Source of the DNA: a virus
DNA length: 27,310 bases
Direction: 5' to 3' (one strand)
Virus record (IMG/VR): IMGVR_UViG_3300037189_002469
Location: 1-27,310 of that record
Part shown: in pieces, positions 13,488 through 21,281 of the stretch
How positions within the stretch are numbered: position 1 is the first letter of the stretch
How the letters are laid out: every line of letters begins with the position of its first letter
Made by a program: the position numbers and the translations under genes
The notes under the pieces: model-generated
Databases searched by the model: none
The model's input: only the letters and a program-made list of their open reading frames with translations
What the model was told of the DNA's origin: nothing

Positions 13488-14363
13488 TTACAAAGGAAAT
13501 TTGATACTATCGATATTTTTTTGCATTTTTCTTATCCCATTATTGGAAAAAATACGACATTCAATGTTTAATATCCTTCCTCCGGTTGGTTTGATTGGTG
13601 CTCCTCGCTCAATATGCCATCCTTTTGATCCATCACCGTACTCCTCTTTATATGTACCGGTGAGCATGAGGTGGATGTTTTTGTGATAATGCATATAACC
13701 ATGCTTCGGTGAGTGAATAACCGTATCCCTCACATCATTTCGGCACGCATTCTCATGGATGTGGCCCATTGTGAAGATATCAAAATCCTCATACATCTCC
13801 AATGCCCTTGTCAAATTCAATGCTCCCTTGGTTACAACTCCTCCTCCTCCGGATCCATGGAAGTATTTGATTTTGGATGTACTTATTGAATTGTGATCAT
13901 ATGATTGACGTATGATCAACCATCCACCATATCCCCCGGTCATCACATTGCTCCCGTTTTTGTAGTTAAGTAGATCAACAAATCTTTGGAGGATGTCGGT
14001 TTCCTGGTATTTGATGATTGCCGTTTCATGATTTCCGTATCCGATTACGGTGAGAATATGTGCATATGGTGAGAACCATTCAACCGCGGTTTCAACGATG
14101 GAATCAAGATACTTTGCATTGTTATGCTCCTGGCGGATGTCGGATTTGTTACCTCGCTTATCACCTTTTCCTTGCATCAAGCAAAAGAAATCACCATTGA
14201 CCATAATCTTGATGTCATTCTCAAGGCAATAGTCGAAATCTCTTTTGAGTAGGTCCCAATCACATTTGGGATTGTCCCAATGGAGGTCACTCATCATGGC
14301 AATTTGAACATTCTTTCCGGTGAGTTGTAACTCGTGAATGTTTTTAGAGTGCTTTATTAGCAT
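13488..14363 (-). CDS. Calcineurin-like metallophosphoesterase
   Basis: The complete metal-binding set is visible (numbered from the longer frame at 14405): SDLH (39-42), NGDFF (GD 71-72), GNHE (124-127), FHG near 182 and GHIH (214-217). These are the ligands of a two-metal phosphodiesterase or phosphatase (Metallophos family). The frame extends to 14405, giving 305 aa, but that start overlaps the upstream gene by 62 nt; 14363 (MLIKHSKNIHEL) gives 291 aa and a 20-nt overlap, so I prefer it. The substrate is unknown: DNA ends, cyclic nucleotides or other phosphodiesters are all possible. It is the last gene before a terminator, beside the lysis cassette. Confidence 0.85.
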   Translation of the reverse strand: MLIKHSKNIHELQLTGKNVQIAMMSDLHWDNPKCDWDLLKRDFDYCLENDIKIMVNGDFFCLMQGKGDKRGNKSDIRQEHNNAKYLDSIVETAVEWFSPYAHILTVIGYGNHETAIIKYQETDILQRFVDLLNYKNGSNVMTGGYGGWLIIRQSYDHNSISTSKIKYFHGSGGGGVVTKGALNLTRALEMYEDFDIFTMGHIHENACRNDVRDTVIHSPKHGYMHYHKNIHLMLTGTYKEEYGDGSKGWHIERGAPIKPTGGRILNIECRIFSNNGIRKMQKNIDSIKFPL

Positions 14364-14769
14364 ATTTGAATAGGTATTTGGTAACAAGTCCAAGAACGAA
14401 TCCAATCACAAACAACCAAATGTTTGCTTTTGATTTTTTCTCGCTTTTATATTTAGCGACCTCCACCTTTTGAATTTGGCGGATGGTATCTCGCTTCAAT
14501 TTATATTCGATTTTTTTCTCCCATTTGGTTTTGGGAATATAGTGATTTTTAAAAATTACAACGGTATCCTTCTCGGTGATATATTTCTCCCAAACAATTT
14601 CATTGTTCACAATCACCGGAAATGAATCAACCGAAGTGATCCGAATCGTATCGGATACCTCCTCACATTTGTATCCTTTTTTTATTGCCTTGTTGAGATG
14701 GTGCTCAAGGGAGCAACTTGTCGCAAATATAGTAGAAATTAGCGACAGAATAATTATCGAAACTCTCAT
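14344..14769 (-). CDS. Lipoprotein with C-terminal membrane anchor: possible u-spanin
   Basis: The 141-aa protein starts with a signal peptide (MRVSIIILSLISTIFATSC) whose Cys19 looks like a lipidation site, and ends with a membrane helix at about residues 117-134 (IWLFVIGFVLGLVTKYLF). The middle is a charged periplasmic domain with KKIEYKLKRDTIRQIQKVEV. This layout is that of a unimolecular spanin, which links outer and inner membranes and fuses them in the last step of lysis. It lies 3 nt downstream of the amidase and near the holin, as expected. Only topology and position support this; spanins have little sequence conservation. Confidence 0.6.
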   Translation of the reverse strand: MRVSIIILSLISTIFATSCSLEHHLNKAIKKGYKCEEVSDTIRITSVDSFPVIVNNEIVWEKYITEKDTVVIFKNHYIPKTKWEKKIEYKLKRDTIRQIQKVEVAKYKSEKKSKANIWLFVIGFVLGLVTKYLFKYANKAL

Positions 14770-14772
14770 CTA

Positions 14773-15423
14773 TTATAGGTTTTCGAGCATTTCAATCACT
14801 CGGGGGCATGGGTACATATCGGATTTGTCCTTTCTCACCGAGTTGTGTGTGAAAATTCCATTGATTCCTTTAAATGCATCCTTATCAATATCCCAAATTG
14901 ACTCATTGTATTCCTTTGATATATTATAAGTATCGCATAAATATACAACTAATTGGCGAAGTGATTCGATTTGAGCATCACTATATTTATACCAATACTT
15001 ATATCCCTTAAATGGTTGGTCCAATGTAGTCACATATGATGGATTGACCACACCTCCGGCATAGTTATAAAATTTATCACCTTTTTTCTTGAGGTATCCC
15101 CAATTGCACACCTCGATTCCAACCGATAATTTGTTGAGATTGGAATACTTCGCACCATTACGAACAAAATCCTCTTGATCAATACCAAGATGCCATGCCC
15201 AATGCTTTGAAGAGAAACATTGCACTATGGTACCATTCTCACCAATGATGAATGCCGTTGCGATTCGAGAATCATTCCCATTCCAATACCTTGAAACACC
15301 TTCCGCATTGCCATTCCCGGCCGTATGGTGAAGATATATTTGTGATTTTGGTGATGATTCCTCAAAATATTGGTTGGATTTCAACCTCACTTGCTTAATC
15401 TCTTGGATATCCAATTTTTTCAT
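14773..15423 (-). CDS. N-acetylmuramoyl-L-alanine amidase endolysin
   Basis: The 216-aa protein is an amidase_2 (T7-lysozyme/PGRP-like) domain that cuts the glycan-to-peptide bond of peptidoglycan. Motifs seen are YLHHTAG (H32, H33), HWAWHLG (74-80), VGIEVCNWG (101-109) and GIFTHNSVRKDKSDMYPCP (189-207), with H193 and C206 as likely zinc ligands. No signal peptide is seen, so release depends on the holin encoded just upstream, 5 nt away. The spanin-like gene follows. Confidence 0.9.
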   Translation of the reverse strand: MKKLDIQEIKQVRLKSNQYFEESSPKSQIYLHHTAGNGNAEGVSRYWNGNDSRIATAFIIGENGTIVQCFSSKHWAWHLGIDQEDFVRNGAKYSNLNKLSVGIEVCNWGYLKKKGDKFYNYAGGVVNPSYVTTLDQPFKGYKYWYKYSDAQIESLRQLVVYLCDTYNISKEYNESIWDIDKDAFKGINGIFTHNSVRKDKSDMYPCPRVIEMLENL

Positions 15424-15428
15424 GGTGA

Positions 15429-15854
15429 TTATCTTAGTTCATCAATATCTTGCTTGGTGCGTGTAACAAATTTACGCAATGCAGCGAGTACATTTTTCCC
15501 GGTCACATCCTCATATGATTCGTTGATTGATTTCACCTCAACCATCACACAAAAGAATGCGAATACTTTGGTCATTATGAGCTCAACGGAAATGAAATTC
15601 GATATGATATCACCGGCAATATACTTTTCAATTAAGTATATGAACATGATTGCACCTCCATAAAGGAGTGATTTGCTTATTGTGTTGGACAATCTTCTCG
15701 ATTTGAATGCTTTCCAACCTCCTTTTTTTACACTTCTCCAAATACCAAAGCAAGTATCAATTGCGATGGCTAACATTGCGATATATATCATCGGCATAAC
15801 CGGTGAAATAACCGCCCAAAATGATGCGAATAATATCATAACATTTTGCCTCAT
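15429..15854 (-). CDS. Holin (phage holin family 4-like)
   Basis: The 141-aa membrane protein has hydrophobic segments near residues 5-20 and 21-37 (MIYIAMLAIAIDTCFGIW). A basic cytoplasmic loop follows (RSVKKGGWKAFKSRRLSNTI), then helices SKSLLYGGAIMFIYLIEKY and TKVFAFFCVMVEVKSI. DTCFGIWRSVKKG is the pattern of the Bhl/TcdE-type holin family. It would make pores in the inner membrane and release the amidase encoded next. It overlaps the connector gene by ATGA, so lysis genes are continuous with head genes. Confidence 0.8.
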   Translation of the reverse strand: MRQNVMILFASFWAVISPVMPMIYIAMLAIAIDTCFGIWRSVKKGGWKAFKSRRLSNTISKSLLYGGAIMFIYLIEKYIAGDIISNFISVELIMTKVFAFFCVMVEVKSINESYEDVTGKNVLAALRKFVTRTKQDIDELR

Positions 15855-16417
15855 AAAACAAGGATTGAGTTGTTGTATCCATTATCCTTCGGATATCCGC
15901 ATCTCCACTCTCCACTCATGTAACAATCCCCCACACAACTCAAGCATTCGATTTGAGGTCTTAAATCGGTATCCCTATTTGCTTGACTGATAAATATCGG
16001 ATACAATTCTTTGTTTTTTACCAGGTACTTGATCAACCTCATCTCAAAGAAAGATGCCTTTTGTGCATAGTGCTCCATGCCGAATGCAACTTCCGATCGT
16101 GTAACCGGTTGAGAATAATCTCCACTTTGTTGTTGCAATCCTTTATTTTTCAATTGGTAAGTCAAACCGAATACCGCATCCTCAGCTGATCTCCATGCAA
16201 TCACCGGTTGAATGAATGCAACCAACAACTCCTCCTCCGGTGTTAATGTTTGGTCATTGTACGCCTCAAGCAAATGATTGTAAAATACGGTACCAAGAAT
16301 TGGCATCACTCTCAATTGTGATTGAGTAGCTACATATGGAAATACATCAGTCACATCCACATTGGCGGTGATCGGTGTATTGGTTTTTAGGTATGTTTCG
16401 GTGATAAAATACAACAT
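15851..16417 (-). CDS. Head-tail connector-like protein (DUF6712-type)
   Basis: The 188-aa protein begins MLYFITETYLKTNTPITANV and contains LRVMPILGTVFYNHLLEAYN, then QPVIAWRSAEDAVFGLTYQL and GLQQQSGDYSQPVTRSEVAF. I recognise this as the DUF6712 family of Bacteroidota phages and prophages, placed next to portal genes and thought to be a gp6-like connector. The C-terminal 40 residues carry four Cys (IECLSCVGDCYMSGEWRCG), possibly metal-binding or disulphide-linked, which is unusual. It follows the portal gene with a 1-nt overlap. Confidence 0.7.
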   Translation of the reverse strand: MLYFITETYLKTNTPITANVDVTDVFPYVATQSQLRVMPILGTVFYNHLLEAYNDQTLTPEEELLVAFIQPVIAWRSAEDAVFGLTYQLKNKGLQQQSGDYSQPVTRSEVAFGMEHYAQKASFFEMRLIKYLVKNKELYPIFISQANRDTDLRPQIECLSCVGDCYMSGEWRCGYPKDNGYNNSILVL

Positions 16418-17739
16418 TATGCTTGAGGTATTGATGGTTGTTGACTTGGAATAATATCTCCCCCTTCAATTGGAGGTAGTGATGCAAGAGCTCTCACCTC
16501 ATTTTGAGTCATGGTATCCAATACCTTGGTTGCAACCAATGGACTCATGGCATTCAAAGCATCTTGAGTTTTGGATGCATCTCCCTCCACCTCAACAATT
16601 GTTTCGTTGATGATTTGGAAATTGTTCACCTTGAATTCGGCAATGCTTAATTTTGCGATGTGAAGTATCTCATTGAATATATCTTGCACTTGCTCTCTCA
16701 ATGGCATCACAACATTCTTTTCAAATATCACATATGCTTGTTTGATATCAGATCCACTTCCAAGTGATCCGGTAGTGCGTACCCCCATGAGGATTGGATC
16801 AATCGTGTGGGCAAAACAAATTTGCTCGGTATTCAATCCGGATGCCTCTTGAAAAAGTTTGTCATTCGAATTGGTTGGAAGAGATTCGATTTTCGGCAAT
16901 TGATCTTGAGAGTTAGCAAAAAATGCAACCGCTTTCCCGGCATTGGCAGCTCCTTTCATCTTGTCGATTGTGGATCTCAAAACGTTTTTTTCCTCCTCAC
17001 TTTGTGGCCTTTTTGGGAACATCATTGCGAATGAAGGGAATACCGAGTTTTGAATATTTGATTTTGCAAAATATGAAAGCTCGCCACTCAAAAATGCAAA
17101 ATTTAATGCACTCGAATATTTCGGAAGAGGATACCAATCCTGGCCCAAACACTCAACCTCATATACAAATAATTGGCATTTATCGGTGCAAGTTGGATGG
17201 TATTTTTTTATCTCATATACATCAATCCTTGATGACCAATCATCACAAATGAAGTAATCATTGTGATTGCGACCTCTTCTCACTTTGTCCGGTGAAACAT
17301 TTTCCGCCCGAGTCATTTTCATTTTATCATCAAAATACAATTTAAAGTACACTCGATTGTGGACAATCAATTGCTCGGTTGTGATTCGGACCGTTTTCTT
17401 GAGCTTAATTTTTTTCTCGAATGTATACAAATCGAGTAGGTCTTTTGGTGTTGTATTTTCGGTTTTGAGTTCAAACCCTCCACCGATCACCGCATTTGTT
17501 TTATAATCCACAATGGAACCATGCAAAGGTGATGAGTATACCAATTGATTTAGAAGAGAAGGAAAAAGATTTCCCTCACCGAATGGAATCCATCCGCTCG
17601 TTTGGTGCCTTCCGTTAACGTATGGGAGTGAAAGATTCCCACCAAGTACCTTGAGAAATGGAGTGGAAAAGGATTGATATCCCTCCACCACTTCGGTTGA
17701 TTGCTCTTTTTGTGCCTTAAATATATTGTACCAAGCCAT
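16417..17739 (-). CDS. Portal protein
   Basis: The 440-aa protein has the portal signature of this phage type: WIPFGEGNLFPSLLNQLVYS, then SPLHGSIVDYKTNAVIGGGF (about residues 70-89). A helical stem/wing region follows, with GVRTTGSLGSGSDIKQAYVI and a C-terminal domain ending in NEVRALASLPP. The portal forms the ring at one vertex of the capsid through which TerL pumps DNA, and to which the connector binds. The Gly/Ser stretch near residue 325 precedes the long helix. The gene order (portal, connector) fits. It is shorter than SPP1-type portals but normal for PBSX/HK97-like ones. Confidence 0.85.
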   Translation of the reverse strand: MAWYNIFKAQKEQSTEVVEGYQSFSTPFLKVLGGNLSLPYVNGRHQTSGWIPFGEGNLFPSLLNQLVYSSPLHGSIVDYKTNAVIGGGFELKTENTTPKDLLDLYTFEKKIKLKKTVRITTEQLIVHNRVYFKLYFDDKMKMTRAENVSPDKVRRGRNHNDYFICDDWSSRIDVYEIKKYHPTCTDKCQLFVYEVECLGQDWYPLPKYSSALNFAFLSGELSYFAKSNIQNSVFPSFAMMFPKRPQSEEEKNVLRSTIDKMKGAANAGKAVAFFANSQDQLPKIESLPTNSNDKLFQEASGLNTEQICFAHTIDPILMGVRTTGSLGSGSDIKQAYVIFEKNVVMPLREQVQDIFNEILHIAKLSIAEFKVNNFQIINETIVEVEGDASKTQDALNAMSPLVATKVLDTMTQNEVRALASLPPIEGGDIIPSQQPSIPQA

Positions 17740-17742
17740 GTA

Positions 17743-18084
17743 TTAATCGTATATTGATGAAGTCGATGCACCGCTCACAACCATTCTACCCTCCTCAATC
17801 ACGATACCGGTTGTATCATCGATTTCAGTTGGTGGAGTTGTGCTCTCATACACCGAGTATGAGTATTGTCCTTTCATTAGTGTAACGTCAACCGGCTCAT
17901 CCAAATAAAAAAGGTTGAATCTTTCCGGATATGGTGACTCATCGGTTGTTGTGAATAAAATTGGATCGGATGTTGGATTCATTTCGTTTTGAAATACGAA
18001 TAAATAGTAAGGTGATGACAATGAACTCACTTCATTTAATGTCAACACGATTGAATTTACCTCCCCTTTGTTAATATATATCAT
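17743..18084 (-). CDS. Small structural candidate upstream of portal
   Basis: The 113-aa protein is beta-rich (YINKGEVNSIVLTLNEVSSL, then SPYYLFVFQNEMNPTSDPIL) and ends in IVIEEGRMVVSGASTSSIYD. The pattern resembles small decoration or tail-associated proteins of Bacteroidota phages, but I cannot place the family. It is the first gene after a terminator and carries the GCAATATA motif 4 nt before its ATG, so it probably leads the portal-to-lysis transcript. Confidence 0.6.
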   Translation of the reverse strand: MIYINKGEVNSIVLTLNEVSSLSSPYYLFVFQNEMNPTSDPILFTTTDESPYPERFNLFYLDEPVDVTLMKGQYSYSVYESTTPPTEIDDTTGIVIEEGRMVVSGASTSSIYD

Positions 18085-18088
18085 TACT

Positions 18089-18096
18089 TATATTGC
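18089..18096 (-). promoter_or_regulatory. GCAATATA pre-start motif (portal operon)
   Basis: GCAATATA is followed by AGTA and the ATG at 18084. It lies 27 nt below a terminator stem, where a new transcript would be expected to begin. Confidence 0.5.
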
Positions 18097-18122
18097 ATTT
18101 GCATCTTTAAATGTTCACAAAT

Positions 18123-18149
18123 AAAAAAAGCCACCCGGATGGGATGGCT
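18123..18149 (-). terminator. Rho-independent terminator after the tail-tube gene
   Basis: On the minus strand AGCCATCCC, loop ATCC, GGGTGGCT form a stem with one bulged T, followed by seven T residues. It starts about 20 nt downstream of the major tail gene stop. Confidence 0.8.
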
Positions 18150-18170
18150 CTCTTATAAGGATTTTATATA

Positions 18171-18695
18171 TTATAATGCCGGAACAACCGCGGATACCGC
18201 TGCCTCTTCGATTTCATAACATAAATAATCATTTTCACTCATTAAGGAAATGGAATATTTCGAACCATCAGCACGAGTTGTTCCGGATCCTTCGGTTACC
18301 GTATTCAATTGTAAATATGGGAAATACCAATATTTTCCATTCATGTCTTTTACAATTGCATTCAAGTATTGTTGACCAGCTCCCAAGATTTTGATTGCTT
18401 GAGATTTGTCTTGATCTCTTCGGTGGAATAGCAAGGTGATTGTCGCGGTCACATAGGATGATCCATTTACTAAATCAATTGCTGCCTCTTCGGTGTAACT
18501 TCCGGTATTTCTACGGATCTCAAATGGAGTGTAGTCCGGTGCTAATGCTGCCAAAGTGATTGCATCAATTGTCCATGTATTTGTTGCATCCAAAGTGAAT
18601 GATGCGATATTATCTTGCTGATTAATCCACACTTTTTCAATCCCGCCACTATTGTTGTCGCAAGATTTGACGATTGTTTCTAATGCTTCGCACAT
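18171..18695 (-). CDS. Major tail (tube) protein
   Basis: The 174-aa protein lies directly downstream of the major capsid gene and is a plausible tail-tube monomer. It has IASFTLDATNTWTIDAITLA, RRNTGSYTEEAAIDLVNGSS and a C-terminal beta strand SKYSISLMSENDYLCYEIEE. Conserved features such as FHRRDQDKSQAIKILGAGQQ and IVKDMNGKYWYFPY are typical of the tail proteins of Bacteroidota siphoviruses as I recall them. Its codon use and its own terminator suggest high expression. The start follows an A-rich context (CAACAAAAATG) rather than the GCAATATA motif. Confidence 0.75.
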   Translation of the reverse strand: MCEALETIVKSCDNNSGGIEKVWINQQDNIASFTLDATNTWTIDAITLAALAPDYTPFEIRRNTGSYTEEAAIDLVNGSSYVTATITLLFHRRDQDKSQAIKILGAGQQYLNAIVKDMNGKYWYFPYLQLNTVTEGSGTTRADGSKYSISLMSENDYLCYEIEEAAVSAVVPAL

Positions 18696-18716
18696 TTTTG
18701 TTGAATTTTATCAGTT

Positions 18717-18746
18717 AAAAAATAGAGGGGAGTTTTTCATCCCCTC
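18717..18746 (-). terminator. Hairpin after the major capsid gene
   Basis: GAGGGGA and TCCCCTC form a perfect 7-bp stem with an 8-nt loop on the minus strand, followed by TATTTTTT. It lies between the capsid stop and the tail-tube start, so it may terminate some transcripts or protect the 3' end of the capsid mRNA. Confidence 0.65.
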
Positions 18747-18762
18747 AAGAATATTAAATCTA

Positions 18763-19695
18763 TTAATCGAAACAAACGTTATATGCAACAATTTGCTCTG
18801 GATTAACAAGGTAGAAACCGATTTTCATGTTTGCACGAGTACGGATTAATGGCTCAGCAACTGTATCGGATAAGTTAACCGCTTTCAATGCTTTGTCATC
18901 ACCTTCAGCATCGAATGCATAAATTAACGAATCCTTAAGTGCCAACACCATTGTGTTATTTGACATACCTTCACAAACAACAACTTGAATTCCTAAGAAT
19001 GTCAACGCCAATGGAGTTGTCACATAGGTCATTGTGTTACCTTGAGCAGCCGCAAGCTCGTATGCATTTGCTACATTAGTAGAAACATATAAACGAAGAT
19101 CAGCTTTTTTGCGTACAATTGCAGCTGGAGCAGCGTTCACCATTGTTGAAAGGCGATCGATTACATTTGATGTTGTGATTGCACCATTGTATTGTCCGAT
19201 GATACCTGGAGTGCTACAAAGTTTTTTCTCGTAACCATCACACAAAGCTAAAGTTTCGTTTAATGATTCCGTATCACCTTGCCATCTGATCAACTCGATA
19301 TCTTGAGCAATTACTTTCGCCATTTCTCCCCAGTAGAAGTCCATGAATGAAGCAACTGAGAAATCACCGTTTGATCCTTTTGTCATTTGTAATGATACGA
19401 ATGACTGCTCCAAATCAAATTGACAGATCTGGGCGAGGGCCGATACGGCACATACATCGATTTCAACCGCTGATAATTCATCCGTATCAGCTGAGAATGA
19501 GCAACTTGATGCTTTCAAAATGTTACCAAACACTGTGGTAGCAAGTTTCGTTTTTGATTTCACTCCCGGTACAGTACGGAAATTGTTCGTGATATCCTCT
19601 GAAGAGATGTATGCACGAGAATAGAATGCTTCCGGATTCGCAGCCAATAACGCTGATGGATCCACATCCAAGTCGAATTTTAATTTTCTTGACAT
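18763..19695 (-). CDS. Major capsid protein
   Basis: The 310-aa protein is the expected HK97-fold shell subunit. An N-arm-like start (MSRKLKFDLDVDPSALLAAN) is followed by ALAQICQFDLEQSFVSLQ, a central helix-rich P-domain-like part (FSVASFMDFYWGEMAKVIAQ) and a C-terminal strand region ending KIGFYLVNPEQIVAYNVC. It has the expected neighbours: prohead protease/scaffold upstream and tail tube downstream. The A-rich leader (AAAAAACAAAAATG) and flanking hairpin point to heavy expression. Assignment rests on position, length and general resemblance to Bacteroidota phage capsids. Confidence 0.8.
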   Translation of the reverse strand: MSRKLKFDLDVDPSALLAANPEAFYSRAYISSEDITNNFRTVPGVKSKTKLATTVFGNILKASSCSFSADTDELSAVEIDVCAVSALAQICQFDLEQSFVSLQMTKGSNGDFSVASFMDFYWGEMAKVIAQDIELIRWQGDTESLNETLALCDGYEKKLCSTPGIIGQYNGAITTSNVIDRLSTMVNAAPAAIVRKKADLRLYVSTNVANAYELAAAQGNTMTYVTTPLALTFLGIQVVVCEGMSNNTMVLALKDSLIYAFDAEGDDKALKAVNLSDTVAEPLIRTRANMKIGFYLVNPEQIVAYNVCFD

Positions 19696-19706
19696 TTTTG
19701 TTTTTT

Positions 19707-20690
19707 TTATTGATTACTAAATTGTTTGAATTTTGCAAATTTTTCACTCAAAGAAAGTGCGGTCATTTGCGTTTGACCTTCCTCAGTTTTTTGCTCCTCA
19801 GCAAACATCTCCTCCATTTGATTGCGAAGATCAGCGATCATCGAAATGATTGCTTTCTCTCTTTCCTCAATAATTGGAAGGACAATTGCTGCAATTGCTT
19901 CAGCATCCATTGTTGGATCAATAGCCATTTCCTCCTCGGTAGTGGTTGACTCTTCAGTTGTGGTATCTTCCTCAACCGTTGTATCTTCCATCTTTACCTC
20001 ATCGGTTGACATCTCTTCCTCAACAACTTCCTCTTTGGGCTCTTTTTCCACCTCTTTAATCTCAACAACTTCTCCGTCTTTTACAACATAGATTTTGTCC
20101 TCGATTAGGTGCTCTCCATCGGGTAACTTCATTTTATATTTGTTTAATTGTTCCGATAATTTCAATCCAAGGAATCCCTCGATTGAGAATCCAACTTGAT
20201 CATTGGCAACCAATTCGGCATAATATTCCGGATCGGTTACTTGAGCGGTCACCATCAACGTACCTTTTGGTACCTCAATGCCAAATGTCGAATATGATTT
20301 ATCAAGTGTTGGTTGGTCCACGATCCAAGTCTCAAGGATATATGCCGGTACCGTTTTAGATGTATCATGCTCAAGGTTGAAAAGGTCACGATTGCGAAGA
20401 TCACTCATGAATTTCTCATGAATCTTTGCGATGGTTTGCTCATCAAATTGAACATAGTATTCACCTTGCTCATCATCCTTGCGATATATATCCATAGGAA
20501 TCATTGCCGGTGCGGTGATGCGATACTTAACATCATCAGCGAATATCATTCTTTGAGCTTGATTGAATGCAAGGCCACGAATCTTAATGGCCGGCTTTGA
20601 TGTGAATGCAATTTGTTCAATTCCTAAATCCTCACCATCCGAATACTCCGGATCAATAGTAATTTTGTAAATTGGCATATCTTTATTCAT
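19707..20690 (-). CDS. Prohead serine protease (XkdF/S78_2-like) fused to scaffold
   Basis: The 327-aa protein has an N-terminal protease domain with RITAPAMIPMDIYRKDDEQG, the catalytic-type His108 in FNLEHDTSKTVPAYILETWI, and Ser169 in VGFSIEGFLGL, as in the XkdF-like prohead proteases. After residue 205 comes a very acidic Glu/Thr-rich stretch (about 205-260), then a coiled-coil-like part (IIEEREKAIISMIADLRNQM) and a C-terminal tail, typical of a scaffold. Such fusions build the prohead and then cleave it. It lies just before the capsid gene and is divergent from the plus-strand pair, so it needs its own promoter; GCAATATA lies 4 nt before its ATG. Confidence 0.8.
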   Translation of the reverse strand: MNKDMPIYKITIDPEYSDGEDLGIEQIAFTSKPAIKIRGLAFNQAQRMIFADDVKYRITAPAMIPMDIYRKDDEQGEYYVQFDEQTIAKIHEKFMSDLRNRDLFNLEHDTSKTVPAYILETWIVDQPTLDKSYSTFGIEVPKGTLMVTAQVTDPEYYAELVANDQVGFSIEGFLGLKLSEQLNKYKMKLPDGEHLIEDKIYVVKDGEVVEIKEVEKEPKEEVVEEEMSTDEVKMEDTTVEEDTTTEESTTTEEEMAIDPTMDAEAIAAIVLPIIEEREKAIISMIADLRNQMEEMFAEEQKTEEGQTQMTALSLSEKFAKFKQFSNQ

Positions 20691-20694
20691 ACAC

Positions 20695-20702
20695 TATATT
20701 GC
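20695..20702 (-). promoter_or_regulatory. GCAATATA pre-start motif (protease-capsid operon)
   Basis: GCAATATA is followed by GTGT and the ATG at 20690. The upstream neighbour is on the other strand, so a promoter must lie in this 42-bp gap. A TTTG on the minus strand (20721-20724) lies 18 nt upstream of the octamer. Confidence 0.5.
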
Positions 20703-20710
20703 ATTATTTG

Positions 20711-20718
20711 TATATTTG
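20711..20718 (+). promoter_or_regulatory. Candidate -7 box for the plus-strand pair
   Basis: TATATTTG matches TAnnTTTG and lies 14 nt upstream of the ATG at 20733. No good TTTG is found at the -33 distance. It overlaps the divergent minus-strand promoter region. Confidence 0.4.
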
Positions 20719-20732
20719 TTCAAAAAAAAGAT

Positions 20733-21281
20733 ATGATCACTATTTTTGAAAAGGAAATTCCCAACAAAATGGAGGAATTGACCATCGAACAATTCGAGAA
20801 AATCAGTCAAATTCTAAACGATAAGGAGCTTGACAACATCGAGAAGTATATGAACGTATTCAAATTCCTTGGAATCGAGGAGAAGATGTGGGATGATTAT
20901 CCATTCTCACAATTCATTGAGTTGGTGAAAGAATTCAATTTGAATTCATACACTCCGGGAGAGGCACAACTTGAGATTGAATTAGATGGATATCAATACA
21001 AGGCCGAATTGAGATTATCGGTAAAAGAAACAAAGCTCATTGAGAAGATCATCAACCATAAGCCATATAATTACATTAGTGATATCCTTGCGGTGATGTT
21101 CAAACGTGTTGACCTTTCAAACGTTGAGCACTTTGATGATGCACATTTAAAGCACAAAGCAAAACTTTTCCGCACTCAAAAGGCGGAATTTTGTGTACCA
21201 TTTATTGTATTCGTAACCGAGAAAATATCAGAGTATGCAAAAGCCAACTCTCCCGAAGGGATGGAATCAAGTATCTCTTGA
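20733..21281 (+). CDS. Tail-assembly chaperone-like protein 1 (paralogue A)
   Basis: The 182-aa protein begins MITIFEKEIPNKMEELTIEQ and has FEKISQILNDKELDNIEKYM, then FLGIEEKMWDDYPFSQFIEL. The N-terminal 75 residues resemble the start of the next protein (P-x-x-x-x-x-LTIEQF-x-x-I), suggesting duplication. It lies between head genes and the tape measure gene, where tail-assembly chaperones (G/GT type) are found, and overlaps its partner by 47 nt in another frame. I see no direct chaperone motif, so position and overlap carry the assignment. It is one of two genes on the plus strand in an otherwise minus-strand window. Confidence 0.5.
   Translation: MITIFEKEIPNKMEELTIEQFEKISQILNDKELDNIEKYMNVFKFLGIEEKMWDDYPFSQFIELVKEFNLNSYTPGEAQLEIELDGYQYKAELRLSVKETKLIEKIINHKPYNYISDILAVMFKRVDLSNVEHFDDAHLKHKAKLFRTQKAEFCVPFIVFVTEKISEYAKANSPEGMESSIS

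Noticed and set aside
19822-20091. Serine/valine-rich open frame on the plus strand
   Set aside because: It is antisense to the acidic scaffold stretch of the prohead protease; Glu and Thr codons read backwards as Ser and Val.
21235-21281. Classic -1 slippery heptamer for chaperone frameshifting
   Set aside because: The second frame is shifted by +1, not -1, and no X-XXY-YYZ heptamer is visible in the overlap.
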